Shown: positions 42,718 through 51,620, counted from the first letter of the stretch. The stretch: 64,000 nt of DNA from Leptolyngbya sp. FACHB-321 (GCF_014695975.1 NZ_JACJPI010000064.1:62001-126000); one strand, 5' to 3'. The notes: a model not told the origin generated them from the sequence alone. Made by a program: numbers and translations.

Positions 42718-43446
42718 GTGTCTGTTGCAGAGCGCGTGATTGTACCGCTGGATGTGTCGAGTGAGCGTGAGGCGATCGCGCTGGTTGAACAGTTACCGCA
42801 AGTTACCTTTTGGAAAGTTGGCTTAGAACTCTTTGTCAGCAGCGGACCCAATATTTTAACGGCACTGAAAGCGCGGCAGAAACGGATCTTTCTCGATCTA
42901 AAGTTTCACGATATTCCTAACACCGTGGCAGGTGCCTGCCGTGCAGCAGCGCGTCATGGGGTCGATTTGGTAACGCTACACGCGACCAATGGCAAAGAGG
43001 CATTGCAAGCCGCTCAGATGGCAGCAGAGGCAGGCGCAGCAGAGACAGGGATCGATCCCCCGAAGCTGTTGGCAATTACGCTGCTGACCAGTTTGTCAGC
43101 GCGATCGCTTGCCTTTGACCTTAAGGTGCCTCTGGAACTACCAGAGTATGTGCTGCACATGGCACTCCTAGCACAGGAGAATGGGTTGGCAGGAGCCGTC
43201 TGCTCACCACAAGAAGCTGCGTCACTACGACAGATCTGCGGCAATGATTTTCTGCTGATCTGCCCTGGTGTGCGACCCACATGGGCAGAGGCAAAAGATC
43301 AGCGGCGCACCGTTACACCAGCCGCAGCCTTAAAAGCTGGTGCAGATTATCTGGTGATTGGTCGACCCATTACAGCAGCAGCAGATCCCGTGGCAGCGTT
43401 CGAGCGCATCTGTGAGGAACTGGCAACGGTAGTAGAGAAGGGATAG
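42718..43446 (+). CDS. pyrF: Orotidine 5'-phosphate decarboxylase
   Basis: OMP decarboxylase of 242 residues, the last step of UMP synthesis. The TIM barrel begins VIVPLDV, and the catalytic Asp-Lys-X-X-Asp array lies in [13 protein letters not shown] (Asp60, Lys62, Asp65). The phosphate-binding loop is LICPGVRP and the C-terminal motif [11 protein letters not shown] is intact. The start is GTG at 42718, giving MSVAERVIV; no strong ribosome-binding site is visible. The length is normal. It is followed 30 bases later by a secreted-protein gene of unrelated function. Confidence 0.96.
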   Translation: MSVAERVIVPLDVSSEREAIALVEQLPQVTFWKVGLELFVSSGPNILTALKARQKRIFLDLKFHDIPNTVAGACRAAARHGVDLVTLHATNGKEALQAAQMAAEAGAAETGIDPPKLLAITLLTSLSARSLAFDLKVPLELPEYVLHMALLAQENGLAGAVCSPQEAASLRQICGNDFLLICPGVRPTWAEAKDQRRTVTPAAALKAGADYLVIGRPITAAADPVAAFERICEELATVVEKG

Positions 43447-43476
43447 AGCCTCAAGGTAATGGAGTGTAAGGTGTAG

Positions 43477-44094
43477 GTGGCTGTCGATTGGGTAACAGTA
43501 GTGAAGCAGAATCGAACGTTCAGGACGATCGCGATCGGGCTTGGCAGCGCTGCACTTTTGGCAGCACCAGCAGGAGCAACAATGAGCGATCGCACCCCAC
43601 TCCCCACTCCCCACTCTCCACTCCCTACTCCCTACCTCGCCCAGAAATTCACGTGTCCCGCCACGCTGGAACCACTAACAACTGCAATGCTGCGGGATTT
43701 ACCCGGCTACATTAACCGCTCCACGGTTCGGTTAGTGCCGCGAAAAACCGCACCAACCTATGCAATTATTGCCAGCCAGCCAGATTTTACGCCGTTACCG
43801 ACCAATGCCAGCGAAGACCAGAGCCTGCCTGATGACAACCTGCATCAAATTTTCTTCACTGTGCTGGAGCGGCAGTATGTAGGCAAGGGTGTCGCAGAGT
43901 TTCAGCAGTTTCACTGGCTGTTTTTAGCACGCACTAATGGCGGCTGGCGGCTAGCACTGTTGTTCTCCCAAATTGGCGGTTATCCTGTTGATCGCCAACC
44001 CGTCACGCCTCCCCGCGAAAGCAGCCAGAGTGTTACAGCAGACGCAATTCGATCGTGGCTACGCAACTGTGAAGCAGGATCAATCAAGGTCTGA
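43477..44094 (+). CDS. Secreted protein of unknown function with repeat-derived insert
   Basis: A 205-residue protein from GTG at 43477. A hydrophobic signal-like segment (about 16-34, IAIGLGSAALLAAPAGA) is followed directly by a Thr/Pro-rich insert (PLPTPHSPLPTPY, about 41-54) encoded by the CCCCACTCCCCACTCC repeat that also occurs in the GH116 gene. The mature part has FTCPATLEPLTTAMLRDLPG and a C-terminal AIRSWLRNC, leaving two Cys near the two ends. I know no function. It lies 30 bases after pyrF on the same strand. Confidence 0.65.
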   Translation: MAVDWVTVVKQNRTFRTIAIGLGSAALLAAPAGATMSDRTPLPTPHSPLPTPYLAQKFTCPATLEPLTTAMLRDLPGYINRSTVRLVPRKTAPTYAIIASQPDFTPLPTNASEDQSLPDDNLHQIFFTVLERQYVGKGVAEFQQFHWLFLARTNGGWRLALLFSQIGGYPVDRQPVTPPRESSQSVTADAIRSWLRNCEAGSIKV

Positions 44095-44107
44095 TTGATG
44101 CAGAAGA

Positions 44108-44155
44108 GATAAGGCTAAAGGCTAATTTTTTAGATTTCATCCTTTAGCCCTTATC
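44108..44155. terminator. Hairpin between convergent genes
   Basis: GATAAGGCTAAAGG (44108-44121) pairs with CCTTTAGCCCTTATC (44141-44155) with one bulge, around a loop containing TTTTTT. It lies 14 bases after the stop of the plus-strand gene and 22 bases beyond the stop of the facing gene. Confidence 0.5.
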
Positions 44156-44177
44156 CTTTCCTCCTCACCTCTTACTG

Positions 44178-45101
44178 CTAAAGCGCAAAACCCTGGATGA
44201 GAGTTGTTCCCAGGGTGCCTTCAAAGGTCGGTTTTGTTGTGGTAATGAGCACAGCCACTCGTTTGCCATCGGGTGAGAGTGTCACCTTACGAATGGCATA
44301 GTCCATGATATTGGTGCGGAAATTGCTAAGGGAATCGAGCGATCGCTGCTGTCCGTCGTAGCTTACCTCAAGCTGCATCGCGGCTTTGTCCTGGGCACTG
44401 GTTTGGCGCAGCCGCAGTTGTAGCCGTGGGCTAGTATCAGTGGGTTTCACCGTCACAGTTTCGGTGCCATCAGCGGCACGTGCGCGTGACAGAATCGGCA
44501 AATCCACCCCTGCGACGGGTGGCGTAAGGTTTAAGTCTTGCCGTACTTTCCAGGTTTGCTTCAACAACGCGGTTTCGGCTTCGACGATCTCTGTTGCTGC
44601 CTCTTCTTCGCCATAACGTGTTTCGATGCAGCCATTTTCCACACAGCGGTTAGAGGCAACATTCACAAGCTGTAGCGCGGCTTTGGGGATGCCAGCACCC
44701 GTATCCCGTGAGCTTTCTAGATAGATGAAATAGTTGCCATCCGTCGAAAAACCCGCCATGCGAGGGGTTGCCTGAAAAGTGGGTACGACTGCTAGCCGAG
44801 GCTTGGCTGCTGGCTGAGTCGCGATCGGCGCTTGCGGTTTAACGGCTGGCTCGTTGACTGGTTCGCTAACAGGCGCAGGGTCGATCGCAGGCGCTTGACC
44901 CACAGGTTCTGTCTCAGGCAGTGAGCGAACTGGAGAAGTAGCAGACGGTAGCGGTGATGGCGTAGGGAAGCTTTCAGATGGGGTCGCGATCGGGCTGGGC
45001 ACTTCGGACAACTGCATAGGAGGCGGAGCCTGCGAACACGCAGCTAAAAATACCAATGTCAGAGAGGGAAGCCAGCGACGTGCTTGAGGTTGTTGCCACA
45101 T
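44178..45101 (-). CDS. Lipoprotein resembling DUF2259 proteins
   Basis: A 307-residue protein with a lipoprotein signal: hydrophobic stretch and lipobox VFLAAC with lipidated Cys at about residue 22. A Pro/Ser/Thr/Ala-rich spacer (25-100) follows, then a folded domain starting MAGFSTDGNYFIYLESSRDTG and ending KVTLSPDGKRVAVLI. The paired FSxDGxYF and LSPDGKRVAVL motifs resemble DUF2259 predicted secreted proteins and beta-propeller-like repeats. Two Cys (RCVENGCIE) may form a disulfide. Probable location is the outer or inner membrane facing the periplasm. Function unknown. Confidence 0.7.
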   Translation of the reverse strand: MWQQPQARRWLPSLTLVFLAACSQAPPPMQLSEVPSPIATPSESFPTPSPLPSATSPVRSLPETEPVGQAPAIDPAPVSEPVNEPAVKPQAPIATQPAAKPRLAVVPTFQATPRMAGFSTDGNYFIYLESSRDTGAGIPKAALQLVNVASNRCVENGCIETRYGEEEAATEIVEAETALLKQTWKVRQDLNLTPPVAGVDLPILSRARAADGTETVTVKPTDTSPRLQLRLRQTSAQDKAAMQLEVSYDGQQRSLDSLSNFRTNIMDYAIRKVTLSPDGKRVAVLITTTKPTFEGTLGTTLIQGFAL

Positions 45102-45416
45102 AGGAGTAGAGGTGCCAAAGAAACAGGAAACACAGACTATTGGCTTTATGTGTCGCGGTTAGGAGAACTCGCCATGTTTGTGATAGTAAGCAAATACGCT
45201 GTGCTTGGAGGCGATTCCGGAGACTGGACTACTACTGGACTCCTACCATTTTACTAAGGACGATTGGCAGAAGCGTCCTCTGCTTCAACCCGTGTTAAAG
45301 GAAACTGGGTGCAGAAACACCGCGCTAACGTTTGAACAAAAACAGTGTTGACATAGCCGTCTAGGGAAAATCAGTCATCATAAAAGTAGATTCTGCAATG
45401 GATTGAAGGGGGTGTG
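45102..45416. other. Divergent intergenic region, lipoprotein and phosphoribosyltransferase
   Basis: A 315-base gap with no supported gene. It should contain both outward promoters. The only clear signal is the Shine-Dalgarno AAGGGGG (from about 45406) before the gene at 45417. Confidence 0.35.
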
Positions 45417-46151
45417 ATGTCACTTCTACCATTTCAAAACGCTAGCTCGGCTCTGCGCTTTGCCGATCGCCATGAAGCAGGCGAAAAACTGGCGCAGGCT
45501 GTTTTACAGGAAGTAACACAGCTTGAACTGACAGCAAAGTTTGTCGTTTATGCACTGCCAAAGGGGGGGCTGCCGATCGCGCAACCGATCGCGCAACGGT
45601 TAGGTTGCCCGCTAGATGTAATTGTGGCGAAAAAAATTACCCGTCCTGATAATCCCGAACTAGCGATCGGCGCTGTAACAGCCGATGGCTACGTTGTTTG
45701 GGATACCCAACGCCATAGCAATGCAGCCGTACCCAATTACAGCGACACGCTAAAGAACCAGCAAGAAACGATCGGATCGCTAACGTCAGCACACCAGGAC
45801 GACGTGGCGTTACAGGAGGCTCATGCCCATGCCCACGCGCAGCTAGAGGAACTTTCGCCCAATAGCCCTCGATTCAGCGCACACGGCGCGATTGCCCTTT
45901 TAGTAGACGATGGTATTGCGACAGGTATGACAATGGCAGCCGCGATCGAAGCCGTGCGAGCACAACAGCCTGCCCAACTTTGGATCTGTGCGCCTGTAGC
46001 ACCTGCTGAACTCATGCCGTTCTTACATACTTACGGCGATCGTGTCATTATCCTGGCAACGCCTCATCCCTTTTACAGCGTCAGCCGCTTCTACAAAGCC
46101 TTTCCTCAAGTGACGATGGCAGAAGCCGCTGCATATCTGCAAGGCACCTAG
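45417..46151 (+). CDS. Phosphoribosyltransferase family protein
   Basis: A 244-residue type I phosphoribosyltransferase-fold protein. FADRHEAGEKLAQAV opens the family, PKGGLPIAQPIAQRLG and DVIVAKKITRPDNPELAIGAV form the pyrophosphate loop region, and the PRPP loop is LLVDDGIATGMTMAAAI. A segment with alternating His/Ala (QEAHAHAHAQLEEL) makes the hood. Proteins of this type, common in cyanobacteria, are sometimes fused to hydrolases; the base substrate is not known. I chose ATG at 45417 over the GTG three bases earlier because AAGGGGG is well placed before it. Confidence 0.9.
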   Translation: MSLLPFQNASSALRFADRHEAGEKLAQAVLQEVTQLELTAKFVVYALPKGGLPIAQPIAQRLGCPLDVIVAKKITRPDNPELAIGAVTADGYVVWDTQRHSNAAVPNYSDTLKNQQETIGSLTSAHQDDVALQEAHAHAHAQLEELSPNSPRFSAHGAIALLVDDGIATGMTMAAAIEAVRAQQPAQLWICAPVAPAELMPFLHTYGDRVIILATPHPFYSVSRFYKAFPQVTMAEAAAYLQGT

Positions 46152-46504
46152 CAAGACTCAGGCGAATGCAATACCCCTTAAAGAACAAAGGGTTCTTACT
46201 GCTATTGAGACAAGGGGTGAAGAAGTGAAGGAACAAAGGGTTCTCACCGCCATCGAGGTTATTGATTGCTCTCAGTTACAACCCCACTCATTTAATTGTC
46301 TACCTTCACCCTTCTTCTCTTTACCTTTCCACCCCTTCACCTCTTTACCCTTCTTCTCTCCTGATCCCAAATTCTCCTCAGCCTGGTCGAACCCTAAGCG
46401 ATTACCCTAGAATTTAGAGGACTCAGGAAAACGACCCCTGTCAAGGGGAATCAGACTCCTAACGAGCATCTACCCACCGCTCTACGCTTTTTTTTTGCAG
46501 ATTC
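46152..46504. other. Gap before the uracil-DNA glycosylase gene, with a short duplicated stretch
   Basis: This 353-base gap holds the 30-base direct repeat at 46180-46257 and then CCTTCACC/CTTCTTCTCTT pyrimidine-rich repeat DNA (about 46300-46362). The glycosylase promoter is expected near 46400-46490. A 61-codon frame through the pyrimidine repeats is not considered a gene. Confidence 0.45.
46180..46257 (+). repeat. 30-base direct repeat differing only at third positions
   Basis: 46180-46209 and 46228-46257 (period 48) both read Lys-Glu-Gln-Arg-Val-Leu-Thr-Ala-Ile-Glu in the same frame. They differ at five bases, each in the third position of that frame and each a synonymous purine-purine or pyrimidine-pyrimidine change. 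It may be a remnant of duplicated coding sequence. Confidence 0.5.
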
Positions 46505-47206
46505 ATGGCAACTGAAGACCAGATCAGCCTGTTTAACCTTCCTACCAGTAGCAGCGCTCCGCCGCCCCCAGACTTTGACCCAGAGCAAATTCCTACGGCT
46601 GCCAGAGTACCCATTCCTGCTGGCACCTATGAGACGATGGAGCAGATGCAGGCGCATTGCAATCGCTGCTTTCGTTGTGCGTTAGGGCAGAGCCGCACCA
46701 ATGCCGTTGTGTCGCGAGGCAGTATGCAGGCTCCCATTATGATTGTGGGCGAAGGACCAGGGCAAAACGAGGACGAGCAGGGCAAGCCGTTTGTTGGCAA
46801 ATCAGGGCAGTTGCTTGACAAGATTCTGGCATCGGTTAACCTCAGTGCTGAACAGGATGTATTTATTTGCAATGTGGTGAAGTGCCGTCCACCAGAAAAT
46901 CGTACGCCGACAACGGATGAAGCGGAAGCGTGCAAAGGCTACTTAATGGAACAGATCCGCCTTGTCAATCCAAAGATTATTTTGCTAACCGGTGCTACAG
47001 CGTTGAAGGGGCTGCTGGGCATCAAGCAAGGTATTACTAAGGTGCGAGGGCAATGGATTGAACAGGACGATCGCCTGTATATGCCGATTTTTCACCCAGC
47101 GTACCTATTGCGTAACCAATCGCGCGAAAGGGGGCAACCAAAATGGCTGATGTGGCAAGACATTCAGGCGGTAAAAACAAGGCTTGAGGAAATTCGGGGA
47201 GCATAA
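46505..47206 (+). CDS. Uracil-DNA glycosylase, family 4 (iron-sulfur)
   Basis: A 233-residue type 4 uracil-DNA glycosylase. The four iron-sulfur ligands are Cys55 and Cys58 (CFRCALG), Cys127 (VVKCRPPENR) and Cys143 (EACKGYL). The uracil-binding segment is GEGPGQNEDEQGKPFVGKSG, and the C-terminal DNA-binding loop is HPAYLLRN. Such enzymes excise uracil from deaminated cytosine in DNA; here the first 40 residues are a Pro-rich extension. The ATG at 46505 follows a T-rich run without an obvious ribosome-binding site. A strong hairpin lies just beyond the stop. Confidence 0.94.
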   Translation: MATEDQISLFNLPTSSSAPPPPDFDPEQIPTAARVPIPAGTYETMEQMQAHCNRCFRCALGQSRTNAVVSRGSMQAPIMIVGEGPGQNEDEQGKPFVGKSGQLLDKILASVNLSAEQDVFICNVVKCRPPENRTPTTDEAEACKGYLMEQIRLVNPKIILLTGATALKGLLGIKQGITKVRGQWIEQDDRLYMPIFHPAYLLRNQSRERGQPKWLMWQDIQAVKTRLEEIRGA

Positions 47207-47210
47207 ATAT

Positions 47211-47245
47211 TAGATCCCCGACTTCTTAAAGAAGTTGGGGATCTA
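47211..47245. terminator. 17-bp inverted repeat, bidirectional terminator
   Basis: TAGATCCCCGACTTCTT (47211-47227) pairs with AAGAAGTTGGGGATCTA (47229-47245), with one G-U pair. It sits between the convergent glycosylase and TM-helix genes. This GATCCCC...GGGGATC palindrome is a dispersed element I recall from many cyanobacterial genomes. Confidence 0.7.
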
Positions 47246-47265
47246 GAGCGTGCGTTCGCGCAACG

Positions 47266-49044
47266 TTAACGGTTTTGCTTAAACGAGGCGAGCCACTCTC
47301 GCACTTGTTCGCCAGCCGCATCACGACCACCTAAACCGAAGGCGATCGCGATCGCTACTGCCACCGCTCCCAACAGCAACCCAAACGCAAGATTGACAAT
47401 GTTAGGTGCAATGCCCATCTGCTGAAGCGCCATTGCCGAAACCAGCGCAATGATCGCTACCCGTGCCGTTTGCCCCAAAATTCTTGACTGGGGTGTATTG
47501 GAGCTACTGATAATGCTGAACGCTAGGTTTGCCAGGTAAAGCCCGATCGCAAACACAATTAGCCCTGCAAGAATTTGACCAAACACGGCGAGTAGTCCCA
47601 CCACGATGGTTTTCAAGCCGGGGAAGTTCAACACGTCGATCGCTGCCACCGCTGCAAACAGCACAATGCCAACTAGCACAACGACACCAACAATTTCTGA
47701 CGGTGTGCGTGTGGTTGTGGGTAAGCGTGGGGACGTTGGGTCTTGGAGCGTTGTCGGGTCTCCCAGCGAGGGGCTAGGTGCCGAAGAACGGAAGCCAGGA
47801 GTAGAAGGCGTTGATTGAAGACCTAACCAGTTAAAAACGTTGTTAAACCCAATGCCGGTCAAAATGTTCGTGACTAACTCCGCTACAAACTTGCCAATCA
47901 CGTAGGCTGCAACCAGAATCAGCACCGCCGTAAAGATCTGAGGCAGCGCATTGAGAATTTGGTTCAGCATGGCTGTCGCTGGACCAGAAATCGAGGGAAT
48001 CTGGAGCGCATCCAGTGCTGCTGTCGCCGTTGGAATGAGAATCAGCACATAGACGATCGTGCCGATAATCCAGGAAAGCGATTGTCCGCCACTGCTACGG
48101 CTCAAGCCAAAGCGTGCACCCAGGCGATCGGCTCCTGCTGCCGTCAGCAGGTTTGTGACAATACCGCGCACAATACGGGCAATGACCCAGCCGACCACAC
48201 CAATCAGCACTGCTTTCAAGATTTTTGGCAGCGCTGCCAAGATCTCATTCAGCAAGTTTTGGACAGGCTGAAGTGGACCTTGCAAATCCAATACGCCCAA
48301 AATTAGCGGTAGAAAGAAGAGAAAAATGAGCCAATAAAGGGCAGTGCCCAGCGTTTCACTCAGCGAGAACTGCGTTTCTGTAGGCGCAGGAGCTGTCGTG
48401 CCGTACGCTGGCTCTCCGTAGTTTGGCGCTCCATATGTTGGCGCTGGCGTTGCAGGCGGCGGTGGCGGAGCTGTTTGCGAAAGCCGCTCGTCCAACCCAA
48501 AGCCCTGTGCAACCCGAGTCACCAGCGTTTTTGCTAGCGTTGCCAGTAACCAGGCGATCGCCACCAAAATGGCAGCCGAACCAAGCTTCGGTAGATAGGA
48601 AAAAATCTGATTCAGGAAGTTATTCAGCGGTTGAGAGACCGTTGTTAGATTCAGCGCATCTAAAAAGGCGACGGCTGCTACAACCGCAACGATCCAAAAA
48701 ACAACGCTGGCAAGCACTTTCTCAATGGGAAACGGTTCACTGCCAGGGCGCTGCCCCATGATTGAAGCCGCAATCCGGTTGTCTATATCGGTTTTCTTAA
48801 GCAGACCACCGACTACCTTGCTTAGAATCAAAGCAACGAGCAAACCGACGACAAGAATAAGAATCGCCCCAAGCAGATTTAGCAAGGTGGGACCTAACGA
48901 CCCCAAGCCAAGTCCTGCTAAAAAGGGGGTAACAGGATTTGTTTCTACGGGTGCAGCCGACGGGGTCTGCGCCACTAAAGCACCTGAAAATATTAGCGTC
49001 TGTATCCCGGATACATACCCAAGTTGCTGCAAAATTTCGTTCAT
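47266..49044 (-). CDS. Mechanosensitive channel-like protein with repeated TM-helix domains
   Basis: A 592-residue integral membrane protein composed of about four to five copies of the conserved TM-helix unit found in MscS-like proteins (PF05552 type). Each unit reads like LNxxLxxLPKILxAVLIxxxxWxIAxxV followed by a Gly/Leu-rich link (for example LLNEILAALPKILKAVLIGV and MLNQILNALPQIFTAVLILV). Pro/Thr/Ser-rich loops (about 195-225 and 415-450) separate the groups. The MscS beta domain itself is not obvious, so it may be a channel-related scaffold rather than a gated channel. The C-terminus ends in a short cytoplasmic tail. Confidence 0.85.
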   Translation of the reverse strand: MNEILQQLGYVSGIQTLIFSGALVAQTPSAAPVETNPVTPFLAGLGLGSLGPTLLNLLGAILILVVGLLVALILSKVVGGLLKKTDIDNRIAASIMGQRPGSEPFPIEKVLASVVFWIVAVVAAVAFLDALNLTTVSQPLNNFLNQIFSYLPKLGSAAILVAIAWLLATLAKTLVTRVAQGFGLDERLSQTAPPPPPATPAPTYGAPNYGEPAYGTTAPAPTETQFSLSETLGTALYWLIFLFFLPLILGVLDLQGPLQPVQNLLNEILAALPKILKAVLIGVVGWVIARIVRGIVTNLLTAAGADRLGARFGLSRSSGGQSLSWIIGTIVYVLILIPTATAALDALQIPSISGPATAMLNQILNALPQIFTAVLILVAAYVIGKFVAELVTNILTGIGFNNVFNWLGLQSTPSTPGFRSSAPSPSLGDPTTLQDPTSPRLPTTTRTPSEIVGVVVLVGIVLFAAVAAIDVLNFPGLKTIVVGLLAVFGQILAGLIVFAIGLYLANLAFSIISSSNTPQSRILGQTARVAIIALVSAMALQQMGIAPNIVNLAFGLLLGAVAVAIAIAFGLGGRDAAGEQVREWLASFKQNR

Positions 49045-49307
49045 GGTTGCCTACATCACTCTCAAATTCGGCAGAAAACGTACAAAGATAACCTTTGGGT
49101 TAAGGTAACTGACTAGATGTATACCCCATAATCGTTAACATCTGAAGGCTAATTTGCGATCGCAGTTGTAGCGCAAGGGCTAATCAAACTGAAAGCAATC
49201 AAAGATCCAGTGGTAACAAATAACGCAGTGAAGCTAGAACTATCACTTAAGTTAGAGGCAGTCTTTCACGATATGCCTGTTTATTTCATCTGTCTTGATG
49301 AATAAGC

Positions 49308-49796
49308 TTGATGAGTATGAAAGCCTCGAAGAGAAAAAATATGCCTGAGCCGCAGGTCTTTGAACATTCCATTCAAATTGATGCCAGCGCCACCACCGTA
49401 GAACGATGCCTGACCGATCGCGCTTTAATGCATCAGTGGCTTAATCCTGCTTTGCGCTGCGAACCGATCGATGAATGGTCAACCGAACTGGGTGGGCGTA
49501 GTCGCTTTGTGATCCAAGTCCCCGTTGTGCAGCCTGCACTCAACAGCGTGGTCGTACAACGCGAACCCGGCTTGATTGTGTGGGAGTTCAACGGCTTCTT
49601 TAAAGGACGCGATCGCTGGGAATGTAACCCCGAACTGCAAGGCACTCGCCTCCTCAACCGCTTTGAATTTGCGATCCCCAATCCACTCATCCGCTTCGGG
49701 TTCAATACCTTCGCCGCCACCTGGACTCGTGACGATATGCAAGCACAGCTACGTCGTCTTAAGCGCGTTGCTGAAACCGTTTATCGGAAAATGTAG
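49308..49796 (+). CDS. SRPBCC-fold (START/Bet v1-like) protein
   Basis: Up to 162 residues; ATG at 49341 (MPEPQVFEHSIQI) is the better match to the family start, while the first ATG is at 49308. The fold is shown by FEHSIQIDASATTVERCLTDRALMHQWLNP, the central GGRSRFVIQVPVV strands, and the last strand-helix LNRFEFAIPNPLIRFGF...LRRLKRVAET. SRPBCC proteins bind hydrophobic ligands or act as cyclases and transporters; which applies here is unknown. The stop at 49796 runs into repeat DNA. Confidence 0.85.
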   Translation: MMSMKASKRKNMPEPQVFEHSIQIDASATTVERCLTDRALMHQWLNPALRCEPIDEWSTELGGRSRFVIQVPVVQPALNSVVVQREPGLIVWEFNGFFKGRDRWECNPELQGTRLLNRFEFAIPNPLIRFGFNTFAATWTRDDMQAQLRRLKRVAETVYRKM

Positions 49797-49920
49797 AGGG
49801 AGTGAGGAGTAGGGAGGCTGGGGGAGCAGAGGAAGCAGAGGAAGTTTTGCTTATTAGTTCTGCCTCCTGCCTTCTGCCTCCTGCCTTCTGCCTCCTGCCT
49901 TCTGCCCCCACCTCTTCACT
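49797..49920 (-). repeat. Purine/pyrimidine hairpin repeat, inverted copy
   Basis: GGAGCAGAGGAAGCAGAGGAAG is followed by the core at 49831-49864 and then CTGCCTCCTGCCTTCTGCC units. The 34-base core is the exact reverse complement of 22417-22450. It lies between the convergent SRPBCC and degenerate-kinase genes and could act as a terminator hairpin. Confidence 0.75.
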
Positions 49921-50842
49921 CTTCATCAGCCTCTACCAGAGGGAGCGAACACTGCATCCGCAGGCGTTGAGGTGCTACCTCGTGAGCAGGCGTTTCAGCA
50001 CCTGTAGGCAACGCTAACACTGTCAGCGTTCCCTGCATCAGCGAAACTAGCATTTGGCTAGTGAGCAAATTTAGCCCTGGTGAAGGGACAGGCGTTGTGG
50101 TGTCAGCAGGAGTTTGTAGTAGATCAATGGGTTCACTAAGCGCAGGTGGCAGATCGCTATCAATCCAAATGTGGGCGTATCCCATTTCTGACGACATAGA
50201 ATCGGATGATATAGAATCTGGCGCTACAGAAACAGAGATCTGAACGCTGCCTTCTTGCATTTGGGCGAGCGTCCCATCAACCAGATGCAGCAACACCCGC
50301 TGCAAGCGATGGGGATCGGCAAGAACGTACAGATCCGCCTCAGGCAGTATCACCTGGAGTTGGAGACTGCGATCGACTGCCTGAAGATACGTTAGGTCGT
50401 GTATTGTTTGCAGCAGTTCTGCTAGCTGGAGCGGCTGTATTTCCATGTTCAGCCTGCCATGCTCTAGCCTTGCAACATCCAGCACGGTGTCTAAAACTTT
50501 GATCATTTTCAGCGCTGACTGATTTGCCTGTGCGATAAATGCCCGCTCCTCTTCAGGGTCATCGCACAAGTCTTCTAGAATAAGTTGCTGCATGCCAATC
50601 AGGCCATTGAGCGGTGATCGCAACTCGTGGGAGATACGCGCCAGAAAGCCACCCTTAAACTGACTTATTTCGGTCGCTAACTGATAAGCCACTTGCAGCG
50701 ATTGCAACTCTGGCTGGTCTGGCTCCATTGGGCAGTCAGGAAGCGCAGCCGATTCAACCACTGACAATCGCGGCGATCGCCAACGGATACTTAAACCCAT
50801 CCCTAAACCCAATCCCAGCCATATCAGAGCCGTCCAGTCCAT
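49916..50842 (-). CDS. Histidine kinase-like membrane protein with decayed ATPase domain
   Basis: About 308 residues from ATG at 50842 (MDWTALIWLGLG, one TM helix at about 3-18); a longer frame from 50890 is less likely. HisKA is intact, with GFLARISHELRSPLNGLIGM including the His. In the ATPase region the N-box reads LLHLVDGT without Asn, no DxGxG motif is present, and the G2 region reads SPGLNLLTSQMLVSLMQG without the Gly-Thr/Gly-rich loop. ATP binding is therefore unlikely, and the protein could be a phosphotransfer or dimerisation partner for another kinase. Its acidic Ser-rich insert (DSISSDSMSSEMG) is unusual. Confidence 0.8.
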   Translation of the reverse strand: MDWTALIWLGLGLGMGLSIRWRSPRLSVVESAALPDCPMEPDQPELQSLQVAYQLATEISQFKGGFLARISHELRSPLNGLIGMQQLILEDLCDDPEEERAFIAQANQSALKMIKVLDTVLDVARLEHGRLNMEIQPLQLAELLQTIHDLTYLQAVDRSLQLQVILPEADLYVLADPHRLQRVLLHLVDGTLAQMQEGSVQISVSVAPDSISSDSMSSEMGYAHIWIDSDLPPALSEPIDLLQTPADTTTPVPSPGLNLLTSQMLVSLMQGTLTVLALPTGAETPAHEVAPQRLRMQCSLPLVEADEE

Positions 50843-51002
50843 GACTTTACAGTGAAAGTGAATGCAGAGTATCGTCTCAGCAAAGCACACTCCTGTACTT
50901 TAGAGTGCCTCAATTTAGGTAAAAAGTGAGGGGAAACGCACAGGTGACAGGGTGAGAGGAGTTTTGAGTTTTGAATCGCCTTTAGCCTTTAGCCTTCAGT
51001 CC

Positions 51003-51620
51003 TTAGCCCTCACGCTCCAATCGCACTGCGCCCTGTCGCAAAATTTCCCAATCTTTGCCCGTCCAGCGGATGACCGTTGAAGCTACACCAGAGGGCTGGG
51101 GAGCGCGATCGGTTGGCACCAAAGCCTCCTCTTCTGAGGGCAGAAGGGTGAACACCTGCGGAAAGGCAACAGCAATTTCAGCCATTGTTTGCAACGCGGG
51201 TTGACCAGAGCGATTAGCGCTAGTGGTGGCGAGGGCACCCGTTTGAGCAAGAATGGCGATCGCAACAGGATGATGAGGCACTCTCACGCCGATCGTCGTT
51301 GGTTGCGTTGGGTTCATGGTTGGCGGAACGCGATCGCTAGCGGGCAACACCAGCGTTAAGGCTCCTGGCAAGTACTGCTCGGCAATTTGCTGCCAGTGCT
51401 GACGTTCTGCAGGACTACCAGTGACATACAACCACAGTTCAGCGATCGTAGCTGCCATCAGAATCAATGGCTTATCGAGGTTGCGCTGCTTAGCAGCAAA
51501 CACCAGATCGGCGCGATCGGGGCGGACGCCAAGTGCAGGCACAGTATCCGTCGGGAAACTGACCAGCGACTCGCCAGAGCGAACCTGAGCAACCAGCGTA
51601 GACAGTGAGACTTGAGGCAT
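51003..51620 (-). CDS. tsaC: Threonylcarbamoyl-AMP synthase (TsaC/Sua5/YrdC family)
   Basis: About 205 residues from ATG at 51620 (MPQVSLSTLVAQVRSG); the frame begins earlier at 51662. The YrdC fold is shown by SFPTDTVPALGVRP, KQRNLDKPLILM, the ATP/threonine loop PGALTLVLPA, IGVRVPHHPVA and TSANRSGQPA. It makes threonylcarbamoyl-AMP for t6A37 of ANN-decoding tRNAs. The Sua5 C-terminal domain is missing, so it is the short TsaC type. No tRNA-modification partner is adjacent. The region to its left is low-complexity repeat DNA (GCCTTTAGCCTTTAGCC near 50985). Confidence 0.93.
   Translation of the reverse strand: MPQVSLSTLVAQVRSGESLVSFPTDTVPALGVRPDRADLVFAAKQRNLDKPLILMAATIAELWLYVTGSPAERQHWQQIAEQYLPGALTLVLPASDRVPPTMNPTQPTTIGVRVPHHPVAIAILAQTGALATTSANRSGQPALQTMAEIAVAFPQVFTLLPSEEEALVPTDRAPQPSGVASTVIRWTGKDWEILRQGAVRLEREG

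Noticed and set aside
46225-46410. 61-codon frame before the uracil-DNA glycosylase gene
   Set aside because: Most of it is the pyrimidine-rich repeat (Phe/Pro/Ser-rich translation). Only its first codons, shared with the direct repeat at 46180-46257, are of interest, and they are reported there.
49802-50017. 71-codon plus-strand frame after the SRPBCC gene
   Set aside because: It translates the purine/pyrimidine repeat and then the antisense of the degenerate kinase gene.
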